The notes beneath the pieces were generated by a model. That model had not been told where the DNA came from, ran no database searches, and saw only the letters and a list, made by a program, of their open reading frames with translations. Positions 43,641-50,039 of a DNA stretch of 50,039 bases are shown in pieces (the stretch's first letter is position 1; each line of letters opens with the position of its first letter). Source of the stretch: Spirochaetota bacterium (GTDB lineage Bacteria; Spirochaetota; UBA4802; JAFGJZ01). Where the stretch lies: NCBI GenBank assembly GCA_016928815.1, contig JAFGJZ010000180.1, positions 1-50,039 of the forward strand. The letters are read 5' to 3'. Made by a program: the position numbers and the translations under genes.

Positions 43641-44838
43641 TGGACTTTATCTCCGTAAGTACAGTATAATCCGGCAGCGGCGGAAGAAGCGGTTTCATGT
43701 AATCTTCAATAAATTCAGTACTGACATAATTCCCGCTTTCATTGAAATATTTCTCCGGCATGGGTTTTGCATTTACGGCAACTTTTGAAAGCGGTGTTTT
43801 ACCGAATTTGATTTTATATGGGCTGGATGAAAGTCTTTCTATTGTGATCATGAATCCGGATTCCTTTTTCTCTGCAAGCCGGACAGCTTCAATTCCGCAG
43901 TTGAAAGATTCTTCTATATCTGAAATTACGGCCCGGTCGGCTGCACACATTATAAGCGACTCTGTTATCTGAAATTCCCCGCGGAATTTAAATTCATCAT
44001 AAATCATTTTGTGAATACTCAGAGCGGCGCTGCTTCCTCCCATTGCTCCGAATTCACTGTTATTGAATTTATCTTTTGTTTTTGTATTGCTTACAGGGGT
44101 TCCGTCTTCATATTTTATGCCTTCGCCGCAGACTATTGAACAGAACCCGTATTCTTTAATGTATTTCTGAGTATCAGCAAGACACTGTTCCCGGCTGAAT
44201 GTTTTTTCAGGCATATAGATAAGATGAGGAGCGGACAGGTTGCTGTTTTTAGCAAGGGCTGTTGCTGCTGCAAGCCATCCTGCATCTCTGCCGATCGTCT
44301 GATATACAACATACTTATCAACTTTTTTCATATTTTGAGCCAGCAGGCCTCCCTGCAGTACGCTTAAAATGTTATAATGTGCTGCAGAGACAAATCCCGG
44401 AGTATGATCCGTGTCAAAAAGATCATTATCAACAGTTTTCGGAATTCCTATTCCGGTAAGGTCATAACCGTTATTGCTGCAATAAGTTTCGATACGGTGA
44501 ATAGTATCCATTGTGTCATTCCCGCCAATGAGAAAAAAATATCTGATATTATGTTTTTCAAGAATTTTTTTTATCTCAGGGAGTTCATCGTCATGCAGCT
44601 TGTGTCTTGATGAACCCAGAGCGGAGGAGGGAGTGTATTTCAATTTGCTGATTTTTTCTTCAGAAAGCGCAGTCAGGTCAAAAAAGGATTCTTTCATGAA
44701 GCCTTCTATTCCAAAGTTCATTCCGTAAAGTTTATCTATAAAATCAGTCTTCAGTACCTGACTGATGACGCCGCAAAGACTGGCATTGATTACTGCAGTT
44801 GGTCCTCCGGATTGTCCGATTATTGCATTATATTTCAT
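43630..44838 (-). CDS. PPi-type 6-phosphofructokinase
   Basis: The 402-residue protein has GQSGGPTAVINAS at the N-terminus, GGNDTMDT (Gly105-Gly106-Asn107-Asp108) and IPKTVDNDL (132-140). The Asp at the second position of the GGNDT motif and the Lys in IPKTVDNDL are features of the pyrophosphate-dependent group rather than ATP-PFK (GGDGT). It would phosphorylate fructose-6-phosphate with PPi. The start is ATG 44838, AGGAGATTCT before it. It is the first gene of a PFK/PIG-L/SIS/cupin operon behind a near-consensus promoter. Confidence 0.9.
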   Translation of the reverse strand: MKYNAIIGQSGGPTAVINASLCGVISQVLKTDFIDKLYGMNFGIEGFMKESFFDLTALSEEKISKLKYTPSSALGSSRHKLHDDELPEIKKILEKHNIRYFFLIGGNDTMDTIHRIETYCSNNGYDLTGIGIPKTVDNDLFDTDHTPGFVSAAHYNILSVLQGGLLAQNMKKVDKYVVYQTIGRDAGWLAAATALAKNSNLSAPHLIYMPEKTFSREQCLADTQKYIKEYGFCSIVCGEGIKYEDGTPVSNTKTKDKFNNSEFGAMGGSSAALSIHKMIYDEFKFRGEFQITESLIMCAADRAVISDIEESFNCGIEAVRLAEKKESGFMITIERLSSSPYKIKFGKTPLSKVAVNAKPMPEKYFNESGNYVSTEFIEDYMKPLLPPLPDYTVLTEIKSNEK

Positions 44839-44866
44839 AGAATCTCCTAGACTTTTTATACTACTT

Positions 44867-44895
44867 AATATAAGTCTTATTATAATAGATGTCAA
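44867..44895 (-). promoter_or_regulatory. Near-consensus promoter of the PFK operon
   Basis: On the minus strand TTGACA (44895..44890), 17 bases, then TATATT (44872..44867), about 28 bases before the ATG. Confidence 0.75.
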
Positions 44896-44907
44896 CATTT
44901 TAATAAG
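44876..44907. promoter_or_regulatory. Candidate ROK operator on the PFK promoter
   Basis: CTTATTATAA (44876..44885) and TTTTAATAAG (44898..44907) form an inverted repeat with nine of ten positions complementary. It encloses the -35 element. The right half is identical to a half-site beside the ROK gene (47874..47883). Confidence 0.5.
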
Positions 44908-45167
44908 ATTATTTTGAATTGTTATACAGAAAATTATGAGAATATTTGTTTTATTTCAGAAATGAACAAAAAATAACATGTTTGAAAACTGAAAATCCAT
45001 AAAATGTGAGTTATTTGTAACTATATTGGAAATTCAGCGGTATTTTTTACTATTTATTGTGACATTGTGATTTGTTAAACCGAAATTTTTACAAATTATT
45101 AATAGTATAAAGAGATTACTTAATTTTTAAGAAAAAAATATATGATTTAGAAAAGTGTATTGTTAGG
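44908..45167. other. AT-rich gap without recognised features
   Basis: About 260 bases between the PFK promoter and the small protein gene that converges toward it. I see only AT-rich sequence, no gene, no clear hairpin followed by a T-run. Confidence 0.5.
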
Positions 45168-45626
45168 TTACGTATATTTTTGATTTTTCATCCGGAAATA
45201 TTTGAATGAATCATGTAGTGAATTCCATAAAATTTTTTTAATTCTTGTATAACTATTTAAAAAACTAACCATATCAATTTGGTTTTTAAAATTTCGGGAT
45301 AATTCCTCAATAATTTTGTCGAAAAAAAGAACAAAGCCTAAGGCTAAAAGTTTACTTAAACTTATTCTATATTGATTTTTGTAAAAAAACAGAACATCAC
45401 ATTGCGTATCATCAAAATCAATTCGGAAACAATTCCAGCTGTCATCAGTTGATATTTTCTGATAACCGGTAAGTTTCCCATATTCAAAATTATTGTAATT
45501 AAAATTACCGTGGCAGTATTCGAATATTTTTAAAATAAGATGTTTTTTGCTAATTTTAAAAGTAATGGATGTTTCATTTAATTTGTTTAAAATATTGCTG
45601 CTGATGTTTAAACTTGTTCTGTTCAT
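45168..45626 (-). CDS. Small protein, paralogue of the 5279..5728 product (tandem RHH-like)
   Basis: The 152 residues resemble the 149-residue protein at 5279..5728. An N-terminal strand-helix-helix unit (TSLNISSNILNKLNE, ISKKHLILKI) is followed by GYQKISTDDSWNCFRIDFDD and KNQYRISLSKLLALGFVLFF. The last aligns closely with KYKSSISLLFLAGFLLFF of the paralogue, and FLNSYTRIK with FVDSYTQLA. No family is recognised. The start has GGAG immediately upstream. It stands alone between the sugar clusters. DNA binding by a double ribbon-helix-helix chain is an inference. Confidence 0.65.
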   Translation of the reverse strand: MNRTSLNISSNILNKLNETSITFKISKKHLILKIFEYCHGNFNYNNFEYGKLTGYQKISTDDSWNCFRIDFDDTQCDVLFFYKNQYRISLSKLLALGFVLFFDKIIEELSRNFKNQIDMVSFLNSYTRIKKILWNSLHDSFKYFRMKNQKYT

Positions 45627-45726
45627 TTTTTCTCCATAAATCAGAATCTTATAATATAGACGCTTTTTTGCAGGAAAAAATTAAAAGAATTTTATAGTTT
45701 CAATATTTTTAATGAAAAATGCCAGT

Positions 45727-45890
45727 TTGACAGTTAGGGATTTGAAGGGTGCCAAGTCCGGCTAGGCCGGACCGAAGCAAAGAGAAGCCCGTAAAAGCCC
45801 GGCGCGTTCAAATAAAAAATATTATCATCGGTATAGGTTTTTATTTTTAGGAAGTTAATATGCACACAGTTGTTCAGCGCAACTGCCTGA
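45727..45890. repeat. GC-rich hairpin element in an AT-rich gap
   Basis: From about 45741 to 45812 the sequence is strikingly GC-rich compared with its flanks. It includes a perfect hairpin GTCCGGC-TAG-GCCGGAC (45756..45772), two copies of AAGCCCG (45786..45792 and 45796..45802), and, further on, CAGTTG-N7-CAACTG (45867..45885). Whether it is a structured RNA, a repeated intergenic element or a foreign remnant cannot be told from one copy. Confidence 0.5.
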
Positions 45891-45895
45891 TATTA

Positions 45896-46114
45896 TCAGT
45901 CATTTTTATTAAAAAAATCTTTCATGCTGAATAATGAATTCAGATTGTTAATTTTTTTATTTTCAGGTTTCATCATTTCCAAAAAAGATAGATCAAGATT
46001 GCGTCTTTTTGCTTCTTCAATGTATTCCTCATAGCGGCCTTTCTGAAATACAGTTTCTCCCATGAGCAGAAAATCTTTGAGCAGTCTGTCATCTATAGTT
46101 TTAACGTCTATCAT
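45896..46114 (-). CDS. Small hypothetical protein downstream of the GH9 gene
   Basis: The 72 residues are highly charged, mostly helical and lack Cys: MIDVKTIDDRLLKDFLLMG, then RYEEYIEEAKRRNLDLSFLEMMKPENKK. No family is recognised. Support for a real gene is GGAGG seven bases before ATG and its position 20 bases after the GH9 stop on the same strand. It is likely made from the same transcript as GH9. Nothing suggests a toxin, antitoxin or enzyme. Confidence 0.6.
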   Translation of the reverse strand: MIDVKTIDDRLLKDFLLMGETVFQKGRYEEYIEEAKRRNLDLSFLEMMKPENKKINNLNSLFSMKDFFNKND

Positions 46115-46134
46115 TTGCTGTCCTCCTGTGATAC

Positions 46135-47817
46135 CTATTCAATTAGCGAGGCCGCGAGAATCATCCAGGATGCATGAGGTATCCACTGTTCGCTCCATCG
46201 CCATGTTTCATTATATGAATTTTGACATTCGGTCGGCAGGAAGTCAATGTCATTTTCATTTTTAAAACCTGATGTTATGCCGTTACAGATGCCTCCGGAA
46301 ATATTTGGAAGGAAATCGACATAATCAGGATTATTCTTTCCTTTACCGTGTATCATGCAGATGTCAAAAGGATTCATACCAAGAATCCAGTTTATCTGAT
46401 CGGCCGCATATGCCTGGAGTCTGTCTTTTATTTCCGGACATCCCAGAATTTTTATTGCGGTTAATGCGGCGGAAGAGAGAGAGGCAAGACGGGCATTTTC
46501 GCCCTGCCACCAGTATCCTGTTTCATTTTCATGAGGAATAAAAAAGGAACTTTTAATTTCTCCGGTTAATGGTTTTATTACCTGGCGTGCATACCCGAAA
46601 GGATTATTTACTTCAGATGTAACGTCCATTTCGCTTTGCAGTGAATTTTTTACCGTGTTTCGAATGAGATCCCTGGTTTCATCATCTGCAATTTCATAAA
46701 AACGAAGCAGACTGATTACCGGTAATCCTGCATCAGCTGCATGATAAAAAGGTCTTGTTTTGTTATTATCGGCAGTCCACCATGTATAATTCCTGATTTG
46801 ATTTAATCTTCCGCATAAGGATATGGTTCTTTTAACGGCAGCTTCATACCAGATTTTTCTGTTTCGGGCTCTGTACAGTTCACATGCAGCCAGAAGCGCG
46901 CAGTAGTCATCTATAATATTTTCCTCCCCATTGGGAAGATATCTGAGATTGTGTTTCTGAAGATGAAGGAATCCCTTTTCAGCTGCAGAGTAGTAGGTTT
47001 TGGAACTATAGTCGCCGAATGTTTCCTTCAATGCAGAGACACGGGCAAGTGCAGCTATTGCAGTTCCTCCACCCTGACGGAATCCTGCCTGATATTTTTC
47101 TGACAGTATTCCTTTTTGAGTTGAGTATGAACAGATCATTCTTCGGGTGAGATCTTTACTCCAGCCGTCAAAAACAGTCTGATAGAAATATCCTGAATTG
47201 TCCTGCATCCTGACAAGAAAATCAGCACCATATACAGCCTCATCAATCATTCTGTTTTTAAGTGCAGTTTCATTTTTCGAATTTTCCGCACTCTCAAGAA
47301 AATTCCATATGCTCATGGGAATATGCTGGGGATTCATGAAATTGGCATATGATAGATGTGAAAGATATTTACTCATGTCGCCGGAAGCATCATACCATCC
47401 TCCATGAACATCACGCTTTCCTTTTCGTTTTCCGAAAAATGGAATTGAATAATCAGTTTTATCGAATCTTCCTGAAGATCTTTGTGCCTTGAAATAAGTT
47501 GCAATATCCGGAAGAAGCTGATTGCGGATTAAATTTGCGCATATTTTAAATTTATCGGATCGGACTGATTTATTATCATGGTTTACTTCAATGTAATATA
47601 GGCCTTCTTCGCATAATGATGAAAAATCCAAAACATGGAAATTAAAATCCTTCCATTGATCCACTTTGCCTGAGAAGGTAATAGCGCCTGTATATTTTGT
47701 TTCACCGGAAACGGATTTTATCTGAAAATTTAAATTTTCTGGAAGATTAGGGCTGTTTATAATTGCCTTTTTTGCTGAATTAAGATTATATCCCAAATGG
47801 TTATGAAAAATTTTCAT
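46135..47817 (-). CDS. Cytoplasmic GH9 glycoside hydrolase, possible exo-beta-glucosaminidase
   Basis: The 560 residues have an N-terminal Ig-like CelD_N domain (1 to about 90; IFHNHLGYNLNSAKKAII) and a GH9 (alpha/alpha)6 barrel (about 95-555). The nucleophile/base site is GGWYDASGDMSKYLSHL (Asp143, Asp147), with an extra Ser relative to the DAGD of cellulases. The acid Glu537 lies in NSYNETW. There is no signal peptide. Non-secreted GH9 proteins with DASGD are known from Vibrio chitobiose operons, where they act as glucosaminidases. The start is ATG 47817 with GGTGA upstream; longer readings lie in the promoter. It diverges from the ROK gene. Confidence 0.85.
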   Translation of the reverse strand: MKIFHNHLGYNLNSAKKAIINSPNLPENLNFQIKSVSGETKYTGAITFSGKVDQWKDFNFHVLDFSSLCEEGLYYIEVNHDNKSVRSDKFKICANLIRNQLLPDIATYFKAQRSSGRFDKTDYSIPFFGKRKGKRDVHGGWYDASGDMSKYLSHLSYANFMNPQHIPMSIWNFLESAENSKNETALKNRMIDEAVYGADFLVRMQDNSGYFYQTVFDGWSKDLTRRMICSYSTQKGILSEKYQAGFRQGGGTAIAALARVSALKETFGDYSSKTYYSAAEKGFLHLQKHNLRYLPNGEENIIDDYCALLAACELYRARNRKIWYEAAVKRTISLCGRLNQIRNYTWWTADNNKTRPFYHAADAGLPVISLLRFYEIADDETRDLIRNTVKNSLQSEMDVTSEVNNPFGYARQVIKPLTGEIKSSFFIPHENETGYWWQGENARLASLSSAALTAIKILGCPEIKDRLQAYAADQINWILGMNPFDICMIHGKGKNNPDYVDFLPNISGGICNGITSGFKNENDIDFLPTECQNSYNETWRWSEQWIPHASWMILAASLIE

Positions 47818-47834
47818 AAAATCACCTAAATATT

Positions 47835-47863
47835 TAAATAAAATCGATATTAAAAGTTGACAA
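47835..47863 (-). promoter_or_regulatory. Candidate promoter of the GH9 gene
   Basis: On the minus strand TTGTCA (47863..47858), 17 bases, then TATTTA (47840..47835), 17 bases before the ATG. Confidence 0.45.
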
Positions 47864-47883
47864 TTTATAATACTTTTAATAAG
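47846..47883. promoter_or_regulatory. Inverted-repeat operator between GH9 and ROK genes
   Basis: TATTAAAAGT (47848..47857) and ACTTTTAATA (47872..47881) are perfect inverted repeats with a 14-base spacer. Flanking bases extend the right arm to TTTTAATAAG. The spacer holds TTGACA, the -35 candidate for the ROK direction, and the GH9 -35 overlaps it. The right half matches that at the PFK promoter. Confidence 0.55.
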
Positions 47884-47949
47884 TTTCATAAAAAGAGTCA
47901 AGTTTATTTTTCAGTAATTATAATTCTTTCAGGAAAAGTCTGGAGAAAA

Positions 47950-49122
47950 ATGATTAAACCAATAAAAAATACAGCAGAAATCAGGAATTTAAATAAAAAA
48001 GCAATAGTCGAATATTTAAAAAATAATCTTCCGGCAGCGAAAAAAGAAGTAGCTTTCAATTTAAATCAGAGTTTTGCGACAACATCAAATCTCTGTAACC
48101 AGCTTATTAATGACGGTTTTATTAAAAAGAAATCCGCAACAAATTCCAGCGGAGGCAGAATACCTGAATTGTTTATGATTAATGAGGAGATTAAGCATTC
48201 TATTGGGTTAAACCTTACACAGAAAGGTTTTTTTGAAATTGCTTTAATAAATCTGAATAATAAAATTATTTTGAAAAATACTATTTCTGTTAAAGAAGAT
48301 GAAAGTATTGATATAATTATCAAAGAAATAAAAACAGGATTAGCTGAAATCCTTGAATCCTCTAATATTGATCTTACTGATATTCTCGGAATGAGCGTAG
48401 CTGTTCCCGGAATTTATGACGTGAAAAATGATGTGCTGATATCAGAAAATTTTCCTGTATTTAATGGATTAAATATTTTAAGATTATTAAACAACTCTTT
48501 AAATATTCCGGTATATATTGAAAATGATTCCAATCTTCTTGCTCTTGCATCTTCACGAAATGTAAAAAGTGAGAAAGAAAATTTAAATTTAATATTTCTT
48601 TTTATGCTTGAGGGGATAGGTGCCGGCATAATATCGGAAGGAAGACTGTTAAAAGGATTTAACGGATTTGCAGCAGAAATTTCAGAATTACCTTCGGGCA
48701 TGATATGCAAAAATTCTGATTCAGGCATAATTGAAAAAGTATTGTCCTTATCGGGCATTATAAGTGAATATAACCGTCAAAGTGGAAAGAATCTGCCTTT
48801 GACAATGGAAGGGTGGAATAGTTTTACAGTTGAATTAAACCAGGATGACATAAATGCTAAAAAAATTTTTAATGATGTAGTACTTTCACTGTCAGGGCTT
48901 TTGTCAGCACTGATTAATATATTTGATCCGGAAGTTATTTTCCTTGGAGGAATCCTGGAAAAATGTTTTGATGCTATCATGACTGATCTTTCTGCATGCC
49001 TTACAGTTCCTTCATACAGAAATAAAAATGATATCAGGATTGAAAAAGGCGGGTATTATGATAATCTTATTTTTAAGGGATGCGGTGAATTGATTTTTAA
49101 CCGTTTCAGTTTTTTAGATTAA
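47950..49122 (+). CDS. ROK-family transcriptional repressor
   Basis: The 390 residues have an N-terminal winged helix-turn-helix (about 10-70; NKKAIVEYLKNNLPAAKKEVA, FATTSNLCNQLINDGFIKKK) and a ROK sugar-kinase-like domain (about 80-385; GMSVAVPGIYD, VYIENDSNLLALA, FLGGIL). The zinc motif CxCGxxGCxE, typical of ROK kinases and NagC/Mlc, is not present. Together with the DNA-binding head this points to a regulator. Its effector is probably an amino sugar or a disaccharide made by the neighbouring enzymes. The start is ATG 47950, GGAG at 6 bases. The deacetylase follows after 9 bases. Confidence 0.9.
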   Translation: MIKPIKNTAEIRNLNKKAIVEYLKNNLPAAKKEVAFNLNQSFATTSNLCNQLINDGFIKKKSATNSSGGRIPELFMINEEIKHSIGLNLTQKGFFEIALINLNNKIILKNTISVKEDESIDIIIKEIKTGLAEILESSNIDLTDILGMSVAVPGIYDVKNDVLISENFPVFNGLNILRLLNNSLNIPVYIENDSNLLALASSRNVKSEKENLNLIFLFMLEGIGAGIISEGRLLKGFNGFAAEISELPSGMICKNSDSGIIEKVLSLSGIISEYNRQSGKNLPLTMEGWNSFTVELNQDDINAKKIFNDVVLSLSGLLSALINIFDPEVIFLGGILEKCFDAIMTDLSACLTVPSYRNKNDIRIEKGGYYDNLIFKGCGELIFNRFSFLD

Positions 49123-49131
49123 GAGGTGATT

Positions 49132-49854
49132 ATGAAAAGAACAGCATATTTAACGATTGATGATGCTCCACAGACTGACTTTCTGACTAAAATTGGATTC
49201 CTGAAATCTGCAGAAATACCGGCCGTTTTTTACTGTACGGGTGAAAACCTTGAAAGACGTATTGATGATGCAGTGTTTGCATTAAATAGCGGTTTTATAA
49301 TTGGAAACCATTCATTTAGTCATCGGCATTTCAGTACTCTTTCTGTTAATGAAGCTTTTGAAGAAATTGAAAAGACGGATGAGATAATTAACAAAATTTA
49401 TAAGAAAGCAGATAAAGATATTGTACGTACATTCAGATTCCCTTTTGGAGATAAAGGATGGGGAGATAATCCGGTTGAAGTTACGCCAACTGCTGAACAA
49501 GTAAAGCTATATGAATCTATACAGAGTTTTCTTTCTGAAAAAGGATATTCGCAGCCGGACTTCCCTTATTTAAATAACAGATTATATTTAGAAAACGGTT
49601 TGTTGGATGATGTCGATGTTTTCTGGACATATGACTGCAGGGAATGGGCATATGACGGCACCGATGAAATGAAAGACCAAATTTTTAACAGAATTGATAT
49701 TGATGATCCGGATAACTGGTTTGGTTTGAATTCAGGGACATCGGCGGAAATTATTCTGATTCATGATCATGATGAGACATCATTTATCTTTGAAGATTTA
49801 ATTCGAAAAATTCAAAATAAAGGGTTTGAGTTTAAGCTTCCTGTATTTAATTAA
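49132..49854 (+). CDS. NodB/CE4 polysaccharide deacetylase-family protein
   Basis: The 240 residues have the NodB fold: TIDDAP (first metal Asp pair), GNHSFSHRHFS (metal His pair), FRFPFGDKG (arginine/proline loop), DVFWTYDCREW, and IILIHDHDE (terminal His). No signal peptide is present, so unlike most CE4 enzymes it should act in the cytoplasm. An insertion of about 40 residues (QSFLSEKGYSQPDFPYLNNR) stands before the DVFWTYD strand. The start is ATG 49132, with AAGAGGTGATT before it. It is co-transcribed with the ROK regulator and may work with the PIG-L deacetylase on N-acetylated sugars. Confidence 0.85.
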   Translation: MKRTAYLTIDDAPQTDFLTKIGFLKSAEIPAVFYCTGENLERRIDDAVFALNSGFIIGNHSFSHRHFSTLSVNEAFEEIEKTDEIINKIYKKADKDIVRTFRFPFGDKGWGDNPVEVTPTAEQVKLYESIQSFLSEKGYSQPDFPYLNNRLYLENGLLDDVDVFWTYDCREWAYDGTDEMKDQIFNRIDIDDPDNWFGLNSGTSAEIILIHDHDETSFIFEDLIRKIQNKGFEFKLPVFN

Positions 49855-50039
49855 ATTTTTGCAACAAAATACAATACAGGTAATCTTGTTTTATTGAACT
49901 GAATGAAATATTTATTTTATGTTCTATTGAGCTGAGTTTTTTTATTCTTTTTTAATAATATTGAATCTTTTTTTGAAATATATTACATAATTCTGTAATA
50001 GTTTAATAATTTCCTGATAACTATCTACTAAGTTCTTCG

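Noticed and set aside
45860..45934. 24-codon ORF on the plus strand with AGGAAG before ATG
   Set aside because: It overlaps the hairpin element and the convergent small gene. Nothing in its sequence indicates a real peptide, and so short an ORF arises easily by chance.
46135..47817. GH9 protein as a secreted cellulase
   Set aside because: There is no signal peptide. The longer reading that could suggest a hydrophobic N-terminus lies in the promoter region and has no ribosome site.
1..50039. CRISPR array, insertion sequence, prophage or tRNA genes
   Set aside because: No direct-repeat/spacer pattern, transposase or integrase, and no tRNA cloverleaf apart from the tRNA-like part of tmRNA was found by reading both strands.

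Overview
The window is chromosomal DNA from an AT-rich (roughly 35-38% GC by eye), diderm, probably anaerobic bacterium. My best guess is the phylum Spirochaetota, with low to moderate confidence. It rests on the style of the lipoproteins and beta-barrel proteins, the GlgD-like and PPi-type phosphofructokinase genes, and the sensor-cyclase/MFS pair. There is no 16S rRNA or other decisive marker. Coding density is high on both strands. I see no phage, insertion sequence, CRISPR array or rRNA/tRNA gene. The one certain RNA gene is tmRNA (17702..18051, minus), and its partner smpB is also present (33092..33553, plus).

Layout. 1-3.1 kb (minus): an exported partial protein, a periplasmic TolB-N/vWA-like protein and a GlgD-like nucleotidyltransferase. 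3.2-5.7 kb (plus): a RACo-like corrinoid-protein activator, a DUF212 membrane protein and a small tandem ribbon-helix-helix-like protein. 5.7-7 kb: malic enzyme. 7-15.4 kb (minus operon): an MFS permease and an adenylate cyclase that share the same N-terminal sensor module, a formyltransferase-family protein, and a fusion of an LspA-like membrane domain to a HAD phosphatase. 15.6-26.7 kb: an outer-membrane protein, a SpoIIE-type phosphatase, tmRNA, an AzgA-type purine permease, an RlmI-like methyltransferase, a GH10 xylanase lipoprotein, a 5'-nucleotidase, a small lipoprotein, a BAX-inhibitor-1 protein, a scramblase-like protein and a lone receiver protein.

26.8-32.1 kb (plus): a compact ccmF-A-B-C-E operon plus a BASS-family transporter. 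CcmE carries a CxxxY heme site in place of the usual histidine and no ccmG or ccmH is present, which is the pattern called System I*. 32.1-37.6 kb: a TM1266-like ACT protein, an acetyltransferase, smpB, an outer-membrane protein and a four-domain CoA-disulfide reductase/rhodanese/TusA/DsrE protein. The last is encoded behind a MarR regulator with a clear promoter and operator.

38.2-49.9 kb is the most interesting stretch. A sigma54 activator of NtrC type overlaps a gene fusing a degenerate sugar-type ABC ATPase to a PAS/histidine kinase. Next to it is an operon of PPi-type phosphofructokinase, PIG-L deacetylase, SIS-domain sugar isomerase/deaminase and cupin. A little further on are a non-secreted GH9 hydrolase, a ROK repressor and a NodB-type deacetylase. 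Together these genes look like a bacterial version of the archaeal deacetylate-then-cleave route for chitobiose. A shared half-site, CTTATTAWAA, brackets the -35 regions of the two key promoters and suggests that the ROK protein controls both. The spaces between genes also hold a GC-rich hairpin element (45.74-45.82 kb) and a promoterless-looking terminator that may end a small RNA (37.74-37.87 kb).
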